A stretch of 64,000 bases of DNA from Humisphaera borealis (GCF_015169395.1 NZ_CP063458.1:5828001-5892000), one strand, 5' to 3'; shown: positions 8,582 through 17,793, counted from the first letter of the stretch. The notes: a model not told the origin generated them from the letters alone. Made by a program: numbers and translations.

Positions 8582-9067
8582 CTACGTGCTCGGTTCAGGC
8601 CTGATCGGAACCCCCAGGTGCGGCTTGCTGAGGCCGGAATCCAGGATCTCGCGCATGACTTCGGCCAGCACCAGCCGTTCGCCGGCCCACATGGTTTCGG
8701 CGTCGATCCGGTCGCGGGGAATCCAGCGCAGGGCATCGTGTTCTTCGTTCAGCCGCACCGCGTCTTCGCGATTGATGACCGCAACAAAGCTCGGCACATG
8801 CCACACGGTTTCGCCGGGCACGAGGTAGAAGTGCTCCATCAGGCTGAGCTTGTAGAACTCTCGCGGAACCAGGCCCGTTTCCTCTTTCAGCTCACGCAGC
8901 GCCGCTTCCCATGCCTTTTCGCCCGTATGGCTCGTCCCCCGAACGATCTGCCAGGTTCCGCCGAGGTAATCATCGGCCGCCCGACGCAGTTGAAGAAACT
9001 CGTGCGACGATCCCGACGCGGTCGGGCGTACGACGTGGACGGCGATCATGTCGTAGCGGATGTTCAT
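8582..9067 (-). CDS. Nudix hydrolase, dATP pyrophosphohydrolase-like
   Basis: The 161-residue protein contains one complete Nudix box, GTSHTGEKAWEAALRELKEETGL (given as key residues: G, then E five residues later, then RELxEExGL). The overall pattern of an N-terminal strand (YDMIAVHVVRP), LQLRRA and a C-terminal HDALRWIPRDR is close to NudB-type dihydroneopterin/dATP hydrolases, but the substrate cannot be fixed. The ATG at 9067 gives MNIRYDMIAVHVV; the longer open frame upstream overlaps dprA and is not coding. It lies 26 bp downstream of dprA on the same strand. Confidence 0.88.
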   Translation of the reverse strand: MNIRYDMIAVHVVRPTASGSSHEFLQLRRAADDYLGGTWQIVRGTSHTGEKAWEAALRELKEETGLVPREFYKLSLMEHFYLVPGETVWHVPSFVAVINREDAVRLNEEHDALRWIPRDRIDAETMWAGERLVLAEVMREILDSGLSKPHLGVPIRPEPST

Positions 9068-9093
9068 ATGCTTCACGGTCGGCAATGCGGAGC

Positions 9094-10299
9094 CTACGTG
9101 GACCGGTTCCGCCGAACGTAGGTTTGCCCGTCCACCCGCTTCACCAGCCCGCGCAGCGTTAGAAACGTCAACTCCTGAAGCACCACATGCGGCGGAAGGT
9201 CGGTCCGCTCGACGATCTTGTCCACACCACAATCCTCCAGGCCGATCGCATCGATGATCAACTGCTGGCGATCCGGCAGTTCCGGCAGATCTCTCGGACT
9301 GGGGCGCAACGGCGTGACAGTCGGAGCGTCATCTTCGCCCGCTTGCGGTTTCGCGAAAAGTCCTGGTGCATCGGCAGGGGTCGCCTGCTCCAATATCGGC
9401 GCGTGAACGTTCGCCGGCAGCGGGCCGAGGTTGTCGAGCACGTCTTCCACGCGGGCGCACAAAAACGCACCATCGCGGATCAGCTTGTGCGGCCCTTGCG
9501 ACAGCGGGTTGTCCACCCGCCCGGGCACGGCGAACACCGGCCGGCCGTGCTCGTCACACGCCTGCCGCGCGGTGATCAGCGCGCCGCTGCGCTCGTCGGC
9601 CTCGATCACCACGACGCCGCGTGACATACCGCTGACAATCCGGTTGCGCCGGGGAAAGTTCTCGGCCGCCGGGTTGGTGCCCATCGGGTACTCGCTGACG
9701 ACCGCGCCGCGGCCCTTGGCGATCTCATCGAACAGCGCCCGGTTCTCCGGCGGATACGCCACGTCCACACCGCTGCCGAGGACGGCAATCGTTCGGCCGT
9801 TGGGCTGGGCGATCGCGCCACGATGTGCGGCGCTGTCTATTCCGCGTGCGCCGCCGGAGATGACCGATACGCCGGCCCCGGCCAGCAACGCCCCGAATCG
9901 CTCGGCCTGCTCGCGGCCGTAGATCGAGCACTTACGGCTGCCGACGATACCGACCGCGTGCAGATCGCGATCCTGAAAATCGCCGCGCATGTAAAGCACC
10001 AGCGGCGGATCGGGAATCGATCGCAGCAGAATCGGGTACGCGGCATCGTCGGCAGAAATCACCGTCGCACCGGCAGCGGCGGCTTTGTCCATCTCCGCGG
10101 CGACCAGCCCCGACGCCTGCCGCAGCGATGCGGCGATCGAATCGGCCTTGGCTTTGCCGATGCCATCCACCTCGCGCAGCAGCGTTCCACCGGCGTCGCA
10201 GGCGGCCTCGGCCGATCCGGCCAGCGCGATCAACCGCGACGTCAGGATCGGCCCCAGGCCGCGGGTGAGCGAGAGTTGAAGCCAGTGGCGGGTGGACAC
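9094..10299 (-). CDS. dprA: DNA-processing protein DprA
   Basis: The 401-residue protein starts with GTG at 10299, two bases after the stop of the upstream amidohydrolase; a much longer open frame extends through that gene and is a shadow. Residues 1-75 form the helix-hairpin-helix/SAM-like region (LTRGLGPILTSRLIALAG). The Rossmann-like DprA core follows: AVGIVGSRKCSIYGREQAERF, SGGARGIDSAAHRGAI, TIAVLGSGVDVAYPPENRALF, NFPRRNRIVSGMS and EADERSGALITARQA. The C-terminus is a winged-helix domain (IIDAIGLEDCGVDKIVERTDLP...). DprA binds incoming single-stranded DNA and loads RecA during transformation. Its presence implies at least part of a natural-competence system elsewhere in the genome. Confidence 0.95.
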   Translation of the reverse strand: MSTRHWLQLSLTRGLGPILTSRLIALAGSAEAACDAGGTLLREVDGIGKAKADSIAASLRQASGLVAAEMDKAAAAGATVISADDAAYPILLRSIPDPPLVLYMRGDFQDRDLHAVGIVGSRKCSIYGREQAERFGALLAGAGVSVISGGARGIDSAAHRGAIAQPNGRTIAVLGSGVDVAYPPENRALFDEIAKGRGAVVSEYPMGTNPAAENFPRRNRIVSGMSRGVVVIEADERSGALITARQACDEHGRPVFAVPGRVDNPLSQGPHKLIRDGAFLCARVEDVLDNLGPLPANVHAPILEQATPADAPGLFAKPQAGEDDAPTVTPLRPSPRDLPELPDRQQLIIDAIGLEDCGVDKIVERTDLPPHVVLQELTFLTLRGLVKRVDGQTYVRRNRST

Positions 10300-10301
10300 G
10301 G

Positions 10302-11147
10302 TCAGAGACTCGCTTTCATGGGTACGGTGCTCGCGCACGGCAACGATGCCAGCACAACATCGTCCTCGAACTGCTTCGGCGATTGCGCCGCAAGGGTGCC
10401 ATCGGCGCGATAGATCGTCGACTCGCCCGATCCCTGCCATCGCGTTGCTGCCGGCAGGCAGTGATTCGCGAACACCAGGTTGCACCCCAGCGCCCGCGCC
10501 ACCAGCGGAAACCGCCGATCGAAATACTTCCCCGGCGGTTCGCGGTCGATCCAAGCGGCGGGGAAAAGCAGGGTCCACAGTTCCCCCCGTGCATACAGCC
10601 GGCGGACGCGATGAATGTCGTAGCAGATCGCGACGCCAACGGGCCCGTATTCCGTTGGCACGATCAGCGGCGGCGTATCGCCCGGCGTCGCCCAGGCCGG
10701 CTCGATTGCCGGCCACGGCCAGCGCTTGCGGTGCCTGCCGACGATGTCGCCCGTCGGCGACATCAACACGGCGGTGTTGTACGCCTCGCCTTGCCCGCCC
10801 AGTTCGACCAATCCGGCCAGCAGATAGACACCGGCCGATCGCGCGACGGCCGCAAGTCGATCCGTCGTCGGCCCGGGAACTGGTTCGGCGACGGCCAGCA
10901 CATCATGCAACCGAAACCACGGATCGACCGGACGCCCGGCGGCGTGCCAGATCGACCGCAGATCGTCGCCGGCGTAACCCGGGATCGCGCACTCGGGCGT
11001 CACGACGACCTTCGCGCCTGCGCCGCCGGCACGATGAACCAGCGATTCCAGCCGATCGAGATTCCTCGCCGTGACGCCCAACTCGCTCCGCATCTGGACC
11101 GCGGCGACGATGACGGCTTGCGAGTCTTCCATGCGTTTGCCGGCCAC
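10302..11147 (-). CDS. carbon-nitrogen hydrolase (nitrilase superfamily amidase)
   Basis: The 281-residue protein shows the nitrilase Glu-Lys-Cys triad in order: Glu in VVVTPECAIPGY (about residue 51), Lys in VGRHRKRWPWP and Cys in VGVAICYDIHRV. The superfamily hydrolyses amides such as omega-amino acids, N-carbamoyl compounds or deaminated glutathione. The substrate is not predictable here, although the AIPGYAGDD and YDIHRVRRLYA stretches are unusual. MEDSQAVIV at 11132 is an equally good start. It sits tightly between coaC (48 bp upstream) and dprA (2 bp downstream), so all three are probably one operon. Confidence 0.88.
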   Translation of the reverse strand: MAGKRMEDSQAVIVAAVQMRSELGVTARNLDRLESLVHRAGGAGAKVVVTPECAIPGYAGDDLRSIWHAAGRPVDPWFRLHDVLAVAEPVPGPTTDRLAAVARSAGVYLLAGLVELGGQGEAYNTAVLMSPTGDIVGRHRKRWPWPAIEPAWATPGDTPPLIVPTEYGPVGVAICYDIHRVRRLYARGELWTLLFPAAWIDREPPGKYFDRRFPLVARALGCNLVFANHCLPAATRWQGSGESTIYRADGTLAAQSPKQFEDDVVLASLPCASTVPMKASL

Positions 11148-11195
11148 TATCGGCGCTGGCTATTGGACAATCGACCCGACGACCTCGCAGCGGTC

Positions 11196-11846
11196 TTACT
11201 CCTCGTCCGCCTCGGCTTCGGCCAACCCGCCTACGGGAGCCGGCATCGCGCCGGGCTCGGTGAGCATTTTTGTCAGTTCCTCGACGATCTTTCCCGGGTC
11301 GCTCATCCGGCCGACGCCGACATTCCGGCAGGCGAGCCAGCCCGCCTCGGGACCAATGAACCGATAGCCAAGGCTCGCGAGCTTGCCGAAGTTCTCCTGG
11401 GCCACGGGGTGCTCCCACATCCGGTTGTTCATCGCCGGCGCGAAGACCACCGGGCACGCCGCGGCACAGACCATCAGGCTGACCAGGTCGTCGCACAGGC
11501 CGTTGGCGACTTTCGCGATCGTGTTGTTCGTGGCGGGAGCGACGAGCATCAGGTCGGCCCGCTCGGTCAGGCCGATGTGCTGCGGGTCGCTGGTCTCGAC
11601 AAGGTTGAACGTCCCCGTCCGCACCGGTCGGCCGGACAGTGCTTCGAACGTCAGCGGGGTGATGAACTTCTGCGCCTCGGCGGTCATCGCCACCGTCACG
11701 CCCGCACCGAGCTGCACCAGCTTGGAGACGACGTCGGCGACCTTATACGCCGCAATGCCGCCGCACACGGCGACGATCAATTCGCGGCCTTTGAGCAAGG
11801 GCTGAATGGGACCGGCGGCGGGGGGTGTCAGGTCTGGGGTGGCCAT
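11196..11846 (-). CDS. coaC: phosphopantothenoylcysteine decarboxylase, stand-alone CoaC
   Basis: The 216-residue flavoprotein has the HFCD family markers: IVAVCGGIAAYKVADV for FMN binding, LVAPATNNTIAKVANG corresponding to the PASANT motif, and VFAPAMNNRMWEHP, which includes the catalytic-site Asn/Met loop. The GPEAGWLACRNVGVGRM segment supplies the flap Cys that protonates the product. It decarboxylates 4'-phosphopantothenoylcysteine in coenzyme A synthesis. No CoaB synthetase domain is fused, so CoaB must be encoded elsewhere. The first 20 residues (Pro-rich) are a non-conserved extension. It heads the coaC-amidohydrolase-dprA-Nudix run. Confidence 0.93.
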   Translation of the reverse strand: MATPDLTPPAAGPIQPLLKGRELIVAVCGGIAAYKVADVVSKLVQLGAGVTVAMTAEAQKFITPLTFEALSGRPVRTGTFNLVETSDPQHIGLTERADLMLVAPATNNTIAKVANGLCDDLVSLMVCAAACPVVFAPAMNNRMWEHPVAQENFGKLASLGYRFIGPEAGWLACRNVGVGRMSDPGKIVEELTKMLTEPGAMPAPVGGLAEAEADEE

Positions 11847-11978
11847 GGTGGGGATTGTAGCCGGACAGCACGCACTTCTGCAGTTCGCATGGAGGACGGG
11901 CGTTCTTGCCGGTCACTCGGGCCGAGGAGGACCGCTCCGAACGAAGCGGGTTTCTTCAATCGATGCTGAAGTTTCAGG

Positions 11979-14933
11979 CTACTTCCCGAGGTGACACAAA
12001 TACGCAACCAGATCCTGCAGTTCCTCCCGGCTCAGCCCCGCCGTCAGCCCCTCCGGCATGATCGTGCCGGCGTTCACGCGCTTGGCGATGTTGGCCTTGG
12101 CGATCCGCTGGATGGTGTTGGTCGCCACGTCGCGAAGCTGCATTTCCTCGCCGGTCTCCGAGATCGCGTAGCCGCTGAACTCGTCGCCGGACTTGGTGGA
12201 GATGCTGATCGACAGGAACCCTTCCTTCACCTGCCGGCGGGGCCAGAGGACGGATTCGACGATGTAGTCGCTCGTCAGGCCCCGGCCGATGCCGGACATG
12301 TCAGGGCCGAGATTGCCGCCCTTGCCGTCGATCGAGTGGCACGCAGCGCAGGCCACCAGCTTGGTCTCGTATAGCGTCTTGCCACGCTTGGCGTCGCCGT
12401 TCCTGGCTGCATCGGCGGAGAGCTGTCGCACGAAGTCTTCGCTGTACGGCGGCGTGGCGTCGCTAACGCCCATCGCGGACTTGAGCGCGTCAACCAGTGC
12501 GGCATCGTCGCGGCCGCGGGCGTGGATCACGTCGAGACATTTCTGCGCCGACTTGGGCGACAGCGACGCCGAAGCAATCGCCTTGCCCAGCGCCGCCGGC
12601 CCGCCCTTGCGGCTGAGGAAGATCGCCAGCACCGCGCCGACGTCTTCGTCCTTGTCGGTGCTGCCCAGCAGCCCGACCGCGGCGGAGGCGGCAGCGGGGC
12701 GGTCGACGGCGTCCATCGCGCCGATCGCCGCGATGCGCACCGCCATCGGCTGGTCGGGCTTTGTGAGCGGGGCAAACTCACCGGTCTTGAGCGCCTTCCA
12801 ATCGCCGAGCGCGTCGATCGCGGCCACACGCACGGCGGCGCCGGCGGTGCCATCACCAGCGATCGACTTCAGCCGGTCGGCAACGGAAGCCATCTTCAGT
12901 GCGCCCGCCAGCCGAATCGCCGCCGTGCGGACTTCGGGATTGGCATCGTCAAACGCCTTGGCAACCGCCGTCGAAATATCGCCCGCCGGCTTCACCTGCC
13001 GTACGCGGGCGGCATTCGCCAGTTCGGAGAGCACGCGCGGCTCAGAACCGAACTTCTCGAGCAGATAGCCCAGATCGTCGGCGGCACCAATATTCGCCAG
13101 CACGATCGCGAGGTCCGGCTTGCCCGCCACGGCGACGTCCGGGTCTTCGAGCATCTTCCGCAGCGGTGCGGCCATCTCGGTCGATCCGTCACACCGCAGC
13201 ACCCACGACAGACGATTGACCTTGTCGCCAAAGTCGAGTTCCCCCTTCAAGAAAGCCGGCCGCCAGAGGTCCTTTTGCGCATCGACCGCACGCAGCATGG
13301 CGTGCTCGATCCACTGATCGATGGGTTTGTCGGCCGCCATCGCGGCGACCTCGATCGCGTGCGGGCTGGGAACGAACGTGCTGGCGACGATCGCCTCTAC
13401 GCGCACACGCGGGTGCTCGTCCTGCGCCAGCTCGGCGAGCTTCACAAGCGGTTCATCCAGGCGATTGTGCCATCGGCCGATCAACCGTGCCGCGTACGCG
13501 CGTGCGCCAAAGTCCTTCGCATCCATCAGCTTCGCCAGCAGCTTCGGTCGGGCGACTTCGTGGGCCTCCAGCACGCCTGTCGCGCGGTAGAGCAGGTGTT
13601 CGTATTGCGGGTCGGCAGGGTCGAGCTTTGCGATCCAGGCATCGGCAGCTTTGACTGCCTCATCGCTCTTGCCGGTGAACAGCAGCCGATCGACCTGATA
13701 GCCGAGCCATCGGTCCGACGATCGCAGTTGGTCCATCAGTTCCGCCGGCAGCATCGCCGCGAGATTGGGCTGCCTCGTCGTCGCTCGCCCCTTCGCCGAC
13801 AGCCGCCAGATGCGGCCGTGGGTCTTGTCGCGGGCGGGGTCGCGGTAGCTCGCCTGGTAATGGCCAATGACCGGGTTGTACCAGTCGCACAGGTAGAGCG
13901 AGCCGTCGGGGCCGTTCTTCACATCGACGATACGGAACGCATTGTTGTCGCAGGTGATGAGCGGCGGCAGCTCGGTGAGCGCGAAGCCCGACGAATCATC
14001 CTTGATCGCAAACTGCCGCACGCTGGCGGTGAAATAGTGGCCGAGGATCAGCCGTCCCTGCAACTCGTCCGGCATCGCGGTCGAGCCGACGATGTCGATG
14101 CCGCACCCCTTGGGGATCTTCCAGAGATACGGCAACTGAACGTGCCGGTCGCTGCGGATCATCGCCGGCGACGCCCAGCTGAGCCCCTTGTTGCCCGCGG
14201 CGTCGTTAAGAAACATCGAGCCCCACTTGTCGAACGCGAAGCCCCACGGGTTGGCCGGCCCGGCCCAAGAGTTGGTCGGGTGCCCGCGGCGGGAATCGAG
14301 GAACGGATCGAGCTTCTGCGTCCGCGGCCGCATGCGCCAAACACCGGCGCTGTAGAGCCGCTCGACACCCCAGGGCGTTTCGATGTTCGAAAAGGTGTGC
14401 GCCCCCTGCGAGAACCAGAGATCGCCGCCCGGTCCCCACTGGAACGAGTTGATCATCTGGTGGCCGTCGCCGGTGCCGAAACCGGAGAAAAGCACTTCGC
14501 GCTTGTCGGCCTTGAGGTCGCCGTCGCTGTCGGTGAACAGCAGCAGTTCGGTGCCGTTGGCGACATAGAGTTGTCCCGGCGCGCCAAGCTCAAGCCCGGT
14601 GGGCACGAGCAAACCCTCGGCGAATCTCGTCGCCTTGTCGGCACGGCCGTCGCCGTTGGTGTCTTCGAGAACGAGGATGTAGTCGGCCGGCTTCTTGCCC
14701 GGTTCGAGCTGCGGGTAGTTCGGACTGCACGCGACCCAGAGCCGGCCGCGCTCGTCCCACCGCATCTGAATCGGGTTGATGACGCCGTCGGCTTCGGAGG
14801 CGAAAAGGGACACCTCGAAGCCGTCGAGGACGTGCATCGCCGCGCGTTCCTGATCGGGCGTCAGCGCCGCAGGCGGCTCGGCGGCGGCGAGGGGGAGGGT
14901 CAGCAGAACGGTGATGAGAGTAAGCAAACGCAT
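11979..14933 (-). CDS. PVC-type haem-binding CxxCH protein with propeller and HEAT repeats
   Basis: The 984-residue exported protein starts at ATG 14933 (signal LLTLITVLLTLPLAAA). Residues about 25-400 form the planctomycete membrane-bound dehydrogenase-like propeller (FEVSLFASEADGVINPIQMRWDERGRLWVAC, VLEDTNGDGRADK, GPDGSLYLCDWYNPVIGHYQ). Residues about 430-830 are helical HEAT-like repeats. The last 140 residues form a c-type cytochrome (KLVACAACHSIDGKGGNLGPDMSGIGRG) with a downstream Met in GTIMPEGLTAGLSREELQDLVAYL. The architecture is typical of a large PVC family presumed to oxidise sugars in the periplasm; the substrate is unknown. An inverted repeat (14958-15273) fills the upstream gap. 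Confidence 0.93.
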   Translation of the reverse strand: MRLLTLITVLLTLPLAAAEPPAALTPDQERAAMHVLDGFEVSLFASEADGVINPIQMRWDERGRLWVACSPNYPQLEPGKKPADYILVLEDTNGDGRADKATRFAEGLLVPTGLELGAPGQLYVANGTELLLFTDSDGDLKADKREVLFSGFGTGDGHQMINSFQWGPGGDLWFSQGAHTFSNIETPWGVERLYSAGVWRMRPRTQKLDPFLDSRRGHPTNSWAGPANPWGFAFDKWGSMFLNDAAGNKGLSWASPAMIRSDRHVQLPYLWKIPKGCGIDIVGSTAMPDELQGRLILGHYFTASVRQFAIKDDSSGFALTELPPLITCDNNAFRIVDVKNGPDGSLYLCDWYNPVIGHYQASYRDPARDKTHGRIWRLSAKGRATTRQPNLAAMLPAELMDQLRSSDRWLGYQVDRLLFTGKSDEAVKAADAWIAKLDPADPQYEHLLYRATGVLEAHEVARPKLLAKLMDAKDFGARAYAARLIGRWHNRLDEPLVKLAELAQDEHPRVRVEAIVASTFVPSPHAIEVAAMAADKPIDQWIEHAMLRAVDAQKDLWRPAFLKGELDFGDKVNRLSWVLRCDGSTEMAAPLRKMLEDPDVAVAGKPDLAIVLANIGAADDLGYLLEKFGSEPRVLSELANAARVRQVKPAGDISTAVAKAFDDANPEVRTAAIRLAGALKMASVADRLKSIAGDGTAGAAVRVAAIDALGDWKALKTGEFAPLTKPDQPMAVRIAAIGAMDAVDRPAAASAAVGLLGSTDKDEDVGAVLAIFLSRKGGPAALGKAIASASLSPKSAQKCLDVIHARGRDDAALVDALKSAMGVSDATPPYSEDFVRQLSADAARNGDAKRGKTLYETKLVACAACHSIDGKGGNLGPDMSGIGRGLTSDYIVESVLWPRRQVKEGFLSISISTKSGDEFSGYAISETGEEMQLRDVATNTIQRIAKANIAKRVNAGTIMPEGLTAGLSREELQDLVAYLCHLGK

Positions 14934-14957
14934 TTGGAACTCGATGTAGGCGTTCTT

Positions 14958-15273
14958 TTTCCCTCTCCCCCGTACTCGGGGGAGAGGGCCAGGGTGAGGG
15001 GCCGAACGTCGGGCCTCGTTGTCCGCCGAACGGCACCCCAACTGTCATCCTGAGGTACGCCGAAGGACCTGGCATCCCCAAGCGAAAGCCGCCCGAAGGT
15101 TGATCGGCCGTCGATCGCTGTCCGATGTCATCCGACGCCGTCCGCAATATTGCCGTCGATTTAAGGTCCTTCGGGGTACCTCATGATGACAATCCGGGGC
15201 TGCTCGGCGGGTAATGACGCCGTACGTTCGGCCCCTCACCCCAACCCTCTCCCCCGAGTACGGGGGAGAGGGA
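14958..15273. repeat. nested double inverted repeat, families C and H
   Basis: The 345-bp gap between the haem protein and the DUF1080 gene is almost entirely this element. Outer arms (14958-15012 and 15221-15273) are about 50 bp each, contain the palindrome CCCCCGTACTCGGGGG inside a CCCTCTC/GAGAGGG stem, and end in CGTTCGGCCCCTCACC. Inside is a second inverted pair (15041-15072 and 15162-15190) built on TGAGGTACGCCGAAGGACCT. A decayed single arm of the outer family lies at 40899-40947, and a relative of the inner pair lies at 63224-63314. No coding potential is seen. Confidence 0.85.
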
Positions 15274-15278
15274 GTCAA

Positions 15279-17150
15279 TCACTTCGCGCTCTGCGCTAAC
15301 TCGTGAATCTTCTCGTCCGCGGTTTTGATCAGCGGCTTGAACTCTTCGTATTCGATCTTCAGCGGCGGGTGCTCGCCGATCGCCTTGCTATACGGCACCT
15401 GCTGGCGGTCGCCGTAGGCGAAAGCCCAGTTCATCGGCCGCCAATTGTCGAACCAGAGTTGGTTCTTCTCGACGATCGCCTGTCGCGTCGCATTCATCGC
15501 CGCAGACGAGCGTTGTTTGTCCTGAAGCGACGTGGCGATCGTGCCGCCCATGACCATTTGTCCGGTTTCGGTCAGATGAAGTCCGTTCAGCGTGAGCGGG
15601 TAGTCCGTTCGGCCATCGCTGAGATCGCTCAGTGCTTTGCGGTCTGCGAAAGGGGTGTAAAGGTCGACGAAGAGCAATCCTCGTGAAGTCGCCAGGGCTC
15701 GGATCGCCTCGGCGTACGACTTGAGGTCACTATTCTTCCTGGAATGATCCGGCATGCCTACAGCGGCGGGCTTTTCAAACGGCATCGGCGACACCAGCAC
15801 GATGCGCTTCGTCCGCCTGCTCCACTCGTCGATCAGTTTCCCGTACGCCGCGATAAAGTCGTCGAGCTTGGCTTTGCCGTCCAGTGCTTCGGTCTGGCCG
15901 AACCAGGCGATGACCGCCGTAGCGCCGGCCCAGTCGAACTGCGCCTGCCAGCCGCCGAAGTTGAGATCGCGCCATTGCTGGTAAACCGTGTCACCTTCCC
16001 ACGCCATGCTGCGGAACCGCGGCTTCTTGTCGGCGAATGCGACGGCGAGCTGCGCCTCCAGTTCGCCCACCTGTTGCTGGCGGACCATGTTGGTCTGGCC
16101 GGCGAAGATGATCGTCTCGCCGGGGGCGATGTCGAACTTGCCGTCGGTGTAGCCGGGGACTGGCGTGGCGATCGGAACCGGTGCATCGGCGAAGCGCCGC
16201 TGTGGGGGAACATCGGCGAGAGGATCCGACTTCGCCGCGATCGGCGCGGGGCCGGATGCTTTCGAAGCAGTGGGGGCCGTGACCGGGACCACGGCCGAGG
16301 CTTTCGACACACCCGCCGGTTGCGCTTTCGCCGACGCGGCCGCGGTTGCTTCACCGGGTGTCTCGCCTGCGGCGGCTGCCTTGGCACGTTTCGTCGTCGG
16401 TTTCGTGGACGGTTTTGTTGCCGGTTTCGTCGCAGGTCGCGCGGGTTTGCTGTCGTCGACATCTGGCGCCACCAGCGCCGCGTCCAGCTTCTTTTCGTCC
16501 ATCCCCGCCAGTTCGACCTTCGGGTTGTGCACCAGCTTGTTGATCTTGTACTGCACCGTCATCGCCGGGCCGGCGTGCATCTGCAGCGCGATGTAGCCCG
16601 ACTTCTCTCCCTGCGGGTCGCGAACGGCAACGGCGAGCGTGCCGTTGATCGCCGTCCAGATGCGATCGCCGACGGCGAGGATCTCGTAGCGATTCCACTC
16701 GCCGACTTTCACCGCATTCTCGCCGCGATCAAGCCAGAAGAGCTTCTTGTGGCCGGACTCGTGGTACAGCCGGCCCCAGACGCCCTTGCCCATGTCGGCC
16801 TGGTACCCCAGCGCTTCGAAAGGCGGATGTTTCTGCGAGCGGAACTGGATTCCCGCGTTGCACTCGTTGGGCTCCAGCTTCACGTCGAGCGCGAGGTAGA
16901 AATCCTTCACCTCGACCGGCGACCAGATGAACTCGTTCCGCGGAACGGGCTTGTCCGTCTGGCCGACGATCGCGCCGTCCTTCACCGACCAGTATTCGGG
17001 AATGGTGGGCGTCCAGCCGGCGAGGTCTTTGCCGTTGAAGAACGTCTGATCGACGGCGGGGCCGTCGGCTGCGTTCGCGACCTGCTGCGTCGTGCAACCG
17101 ACCGCGACCATCATGCAGAACGCCAAGGCGATTCCGGCGAGACATTTCAT
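15279..17150 (-). CDS. lipoprotein fusion: DUF1080 lectin-like domain + SGNH/GDSL hydrolase
   Basis: The 623-residue protein begins with a lipoprotein signal whose lipobox is VAVGC (Cys19). Residues about 30-215 are a DUF1080 (3-keto-disaccharide hydrolase/laminin-G-like) domain: FFNGKDLAGWTP, NAGIQFRSQKHP and GYIALQMHAGPAMTVQYKINKL. Residues about 235-320 are a low-complexity Ala/Thr/Lys/Pro linker rich in KPATKP repeats. Residues about 340-560 form an SGNH-type hydrolase: ETIIFAGQTNMVRQQQ for block I, ATAVIAWFGQTEALDGK for block III and DGRTDYPLTLNGLHLTETGQ for block V with the catalytic His. DUF1080 enzymes act on glycosides and SGNH enzymes de-esterify; the fusion suggests de-acetylation plus cleavage of a polysaccharide on the cell surface. 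Confidence 0.88.
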   Translation of the reverse strand: MKCLAGIALAFCMMVAVGCTTQQVANAADGPAVDQTFFNGKDLAGWTPTIPEYWSVKDGAIVGQTDKPVPRNEFIWSPVEVKDFYLALDVKLEPNECNAGIQFRSQKHPPFEALGYQADMGKGVWGRLYHESGHKKLFWLDRGENAVKVGEWNRYEILAVGDRIWTAINGTLAVAVRDPQGEKSGYIALQMHAGPAMTVQYKINKLVHNPKVELAGMDEKKLDAALVAPDVDDSKPARPATKPATKPSTKPTTKRAKAAAAGETPGEATAAASAKAQPAGVSKASAVVPVTAPTASKASGPAPIAAKSDPLADVPPQRRFADAPVPIATPVPGYTDGKFDIAPGETIIFAGQTNMVRQQQVGELEAQLAVAFADKKPRFRSMAWEGDTVYQQWRDLNFGGWQAQFDWAGATAVIAWFGQTEALDGKAKLDDFIAAYGKLIDEWSRRTKRIVLVSPMPFEKPAAVGMPDHSRKNSDLKSYAEAIRALATSRGLLFVDLYTPFADRKALSDLSDGRTDYPLTLNGLHLTETGQMVMGGTIATSLQDKQRSSAAMNATRQAIVEKNQLWFDNWRPMNWAFAYGDRQQVPYSKAIGEHPPLKIEYEEFKPLIKTADEKIHELAQSAK

Positions 17151-17246
17151 GTGCTTACCCTCTACGTGTAGATCCGTACCGCGGAGAAGATAGCCGGTGC
17201 GGAGTCTCTCCGCGATGAAGTCCGTTGATGCTCGGCCTTTAACACG

Positions 17247-17414
17247 CTGTCCGTGACACGGGTTTCCAACCCGTGCTGGCTGCGTCGGAGTTTGGACATT
17301 GCAAATCCTCAGTGCCCATCTGCCTCTTCTCCCAAAGAATCCGGGGGATGCCGAAGATTGACATTCACTCGACTCCTACACAGCCAGCACGGGTTGGAAA
17401 CGTGTCACGGACAG
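17247..17414. repeat. MITE-like inverted repeat, family A copy 1
   Basis: Arms at 17247-17282 and 17381-17414 contain CTGTCCGTGACACGGGTTTC and its complement; each arm is itself a near-palindrome around the TTTCCAA core. The interior includes GATGCCGAAGATTGACATTC, which resembles the interior of copy 3 (30250-30420). It lies in the 391-bp gap between the lipoprotein gene and rpoZ, with no coding sequence. Confidence 0.85.
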
Positions 17415-17459
17415 TGCACAGACAAACCTACAAACCCCTGCCCCAAGCGCAAGCGAAAG

Positions 17460-17539
17460 CAAGACGCGCTCGTCGTGCGAGCGCGTCTTGCGCGGTTTCA
17501 ATCTTGCTTTGCGGGGCATGGTCGCTGAAGCGACCATGC
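17460..17539. terminator. two strong hairpins beyond rpoZ
   Basis: CAAGACGCGCTCG pairs with CGAGCGCGTCTTG (17460-17472/17478-17490, 13 bp). GCATGGTCGCT pairs with AGCGACCATGC (17516-17526/17529-17539, 11 bp). The second abuts the rpoZ stop. They probably terminate the tpiA-to-rpoZ transcript, though neither is followed by a clear minus-strand U-run. Confidence 0.5.
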
Positions 17540-17541
17540 CT

Positions 17542-17775
17542 TTACTTACGCAGCTCGGACGGCTCGTACAGGCCGCTGCCGGCGTAGTCGATCGCGATCT
17601 TGTCTTCCAGGATCTCCTGGACGACCATCTCCAGATCGGTCATGCCCGGCGTCCGGTCGACCAGCGGACGGGCGCCGTCCATGATCTCCATCATCCGCTT
17701 CTGGATCAGGGCCGTCAGCTTGAACCGACCGCCAACCTTGTTCACGATTTCGTCGCTCTTGAGTGCTTCAATCAT
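17542..17775 (-). CDS. rpoZ: DNA-directed RNA polymerase subunit omega
   Basis: The 77-residue protein starts at ATG 17775 (MIEALKSDEIVNKVGGRFKL). It carries the omega signature of an N-terminal helix with NKVGGRFKLTALIQKRMMEI, followed by an acidic VVQEILEDKIAIDY segment. Omega wraps the beta' C-terminus and helps assemble and stabilise RNA polymerase. It follows gmk on the same strand, the arrangement found in many bacteria. The longer upstream frame is formed by a foldback repeat and was discarded. Confidence 0.9.
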   Translation of the reverse strand: MIEALKSDEIVNKVGGRFKLTALIQKRMMEIMDGARPLVDRTPGMTDLEMVVQEILEDKIAIDYAGSGLYEPSELRK

Positions 17776-17793
17776 AATGGTCCTTTCAGGACG

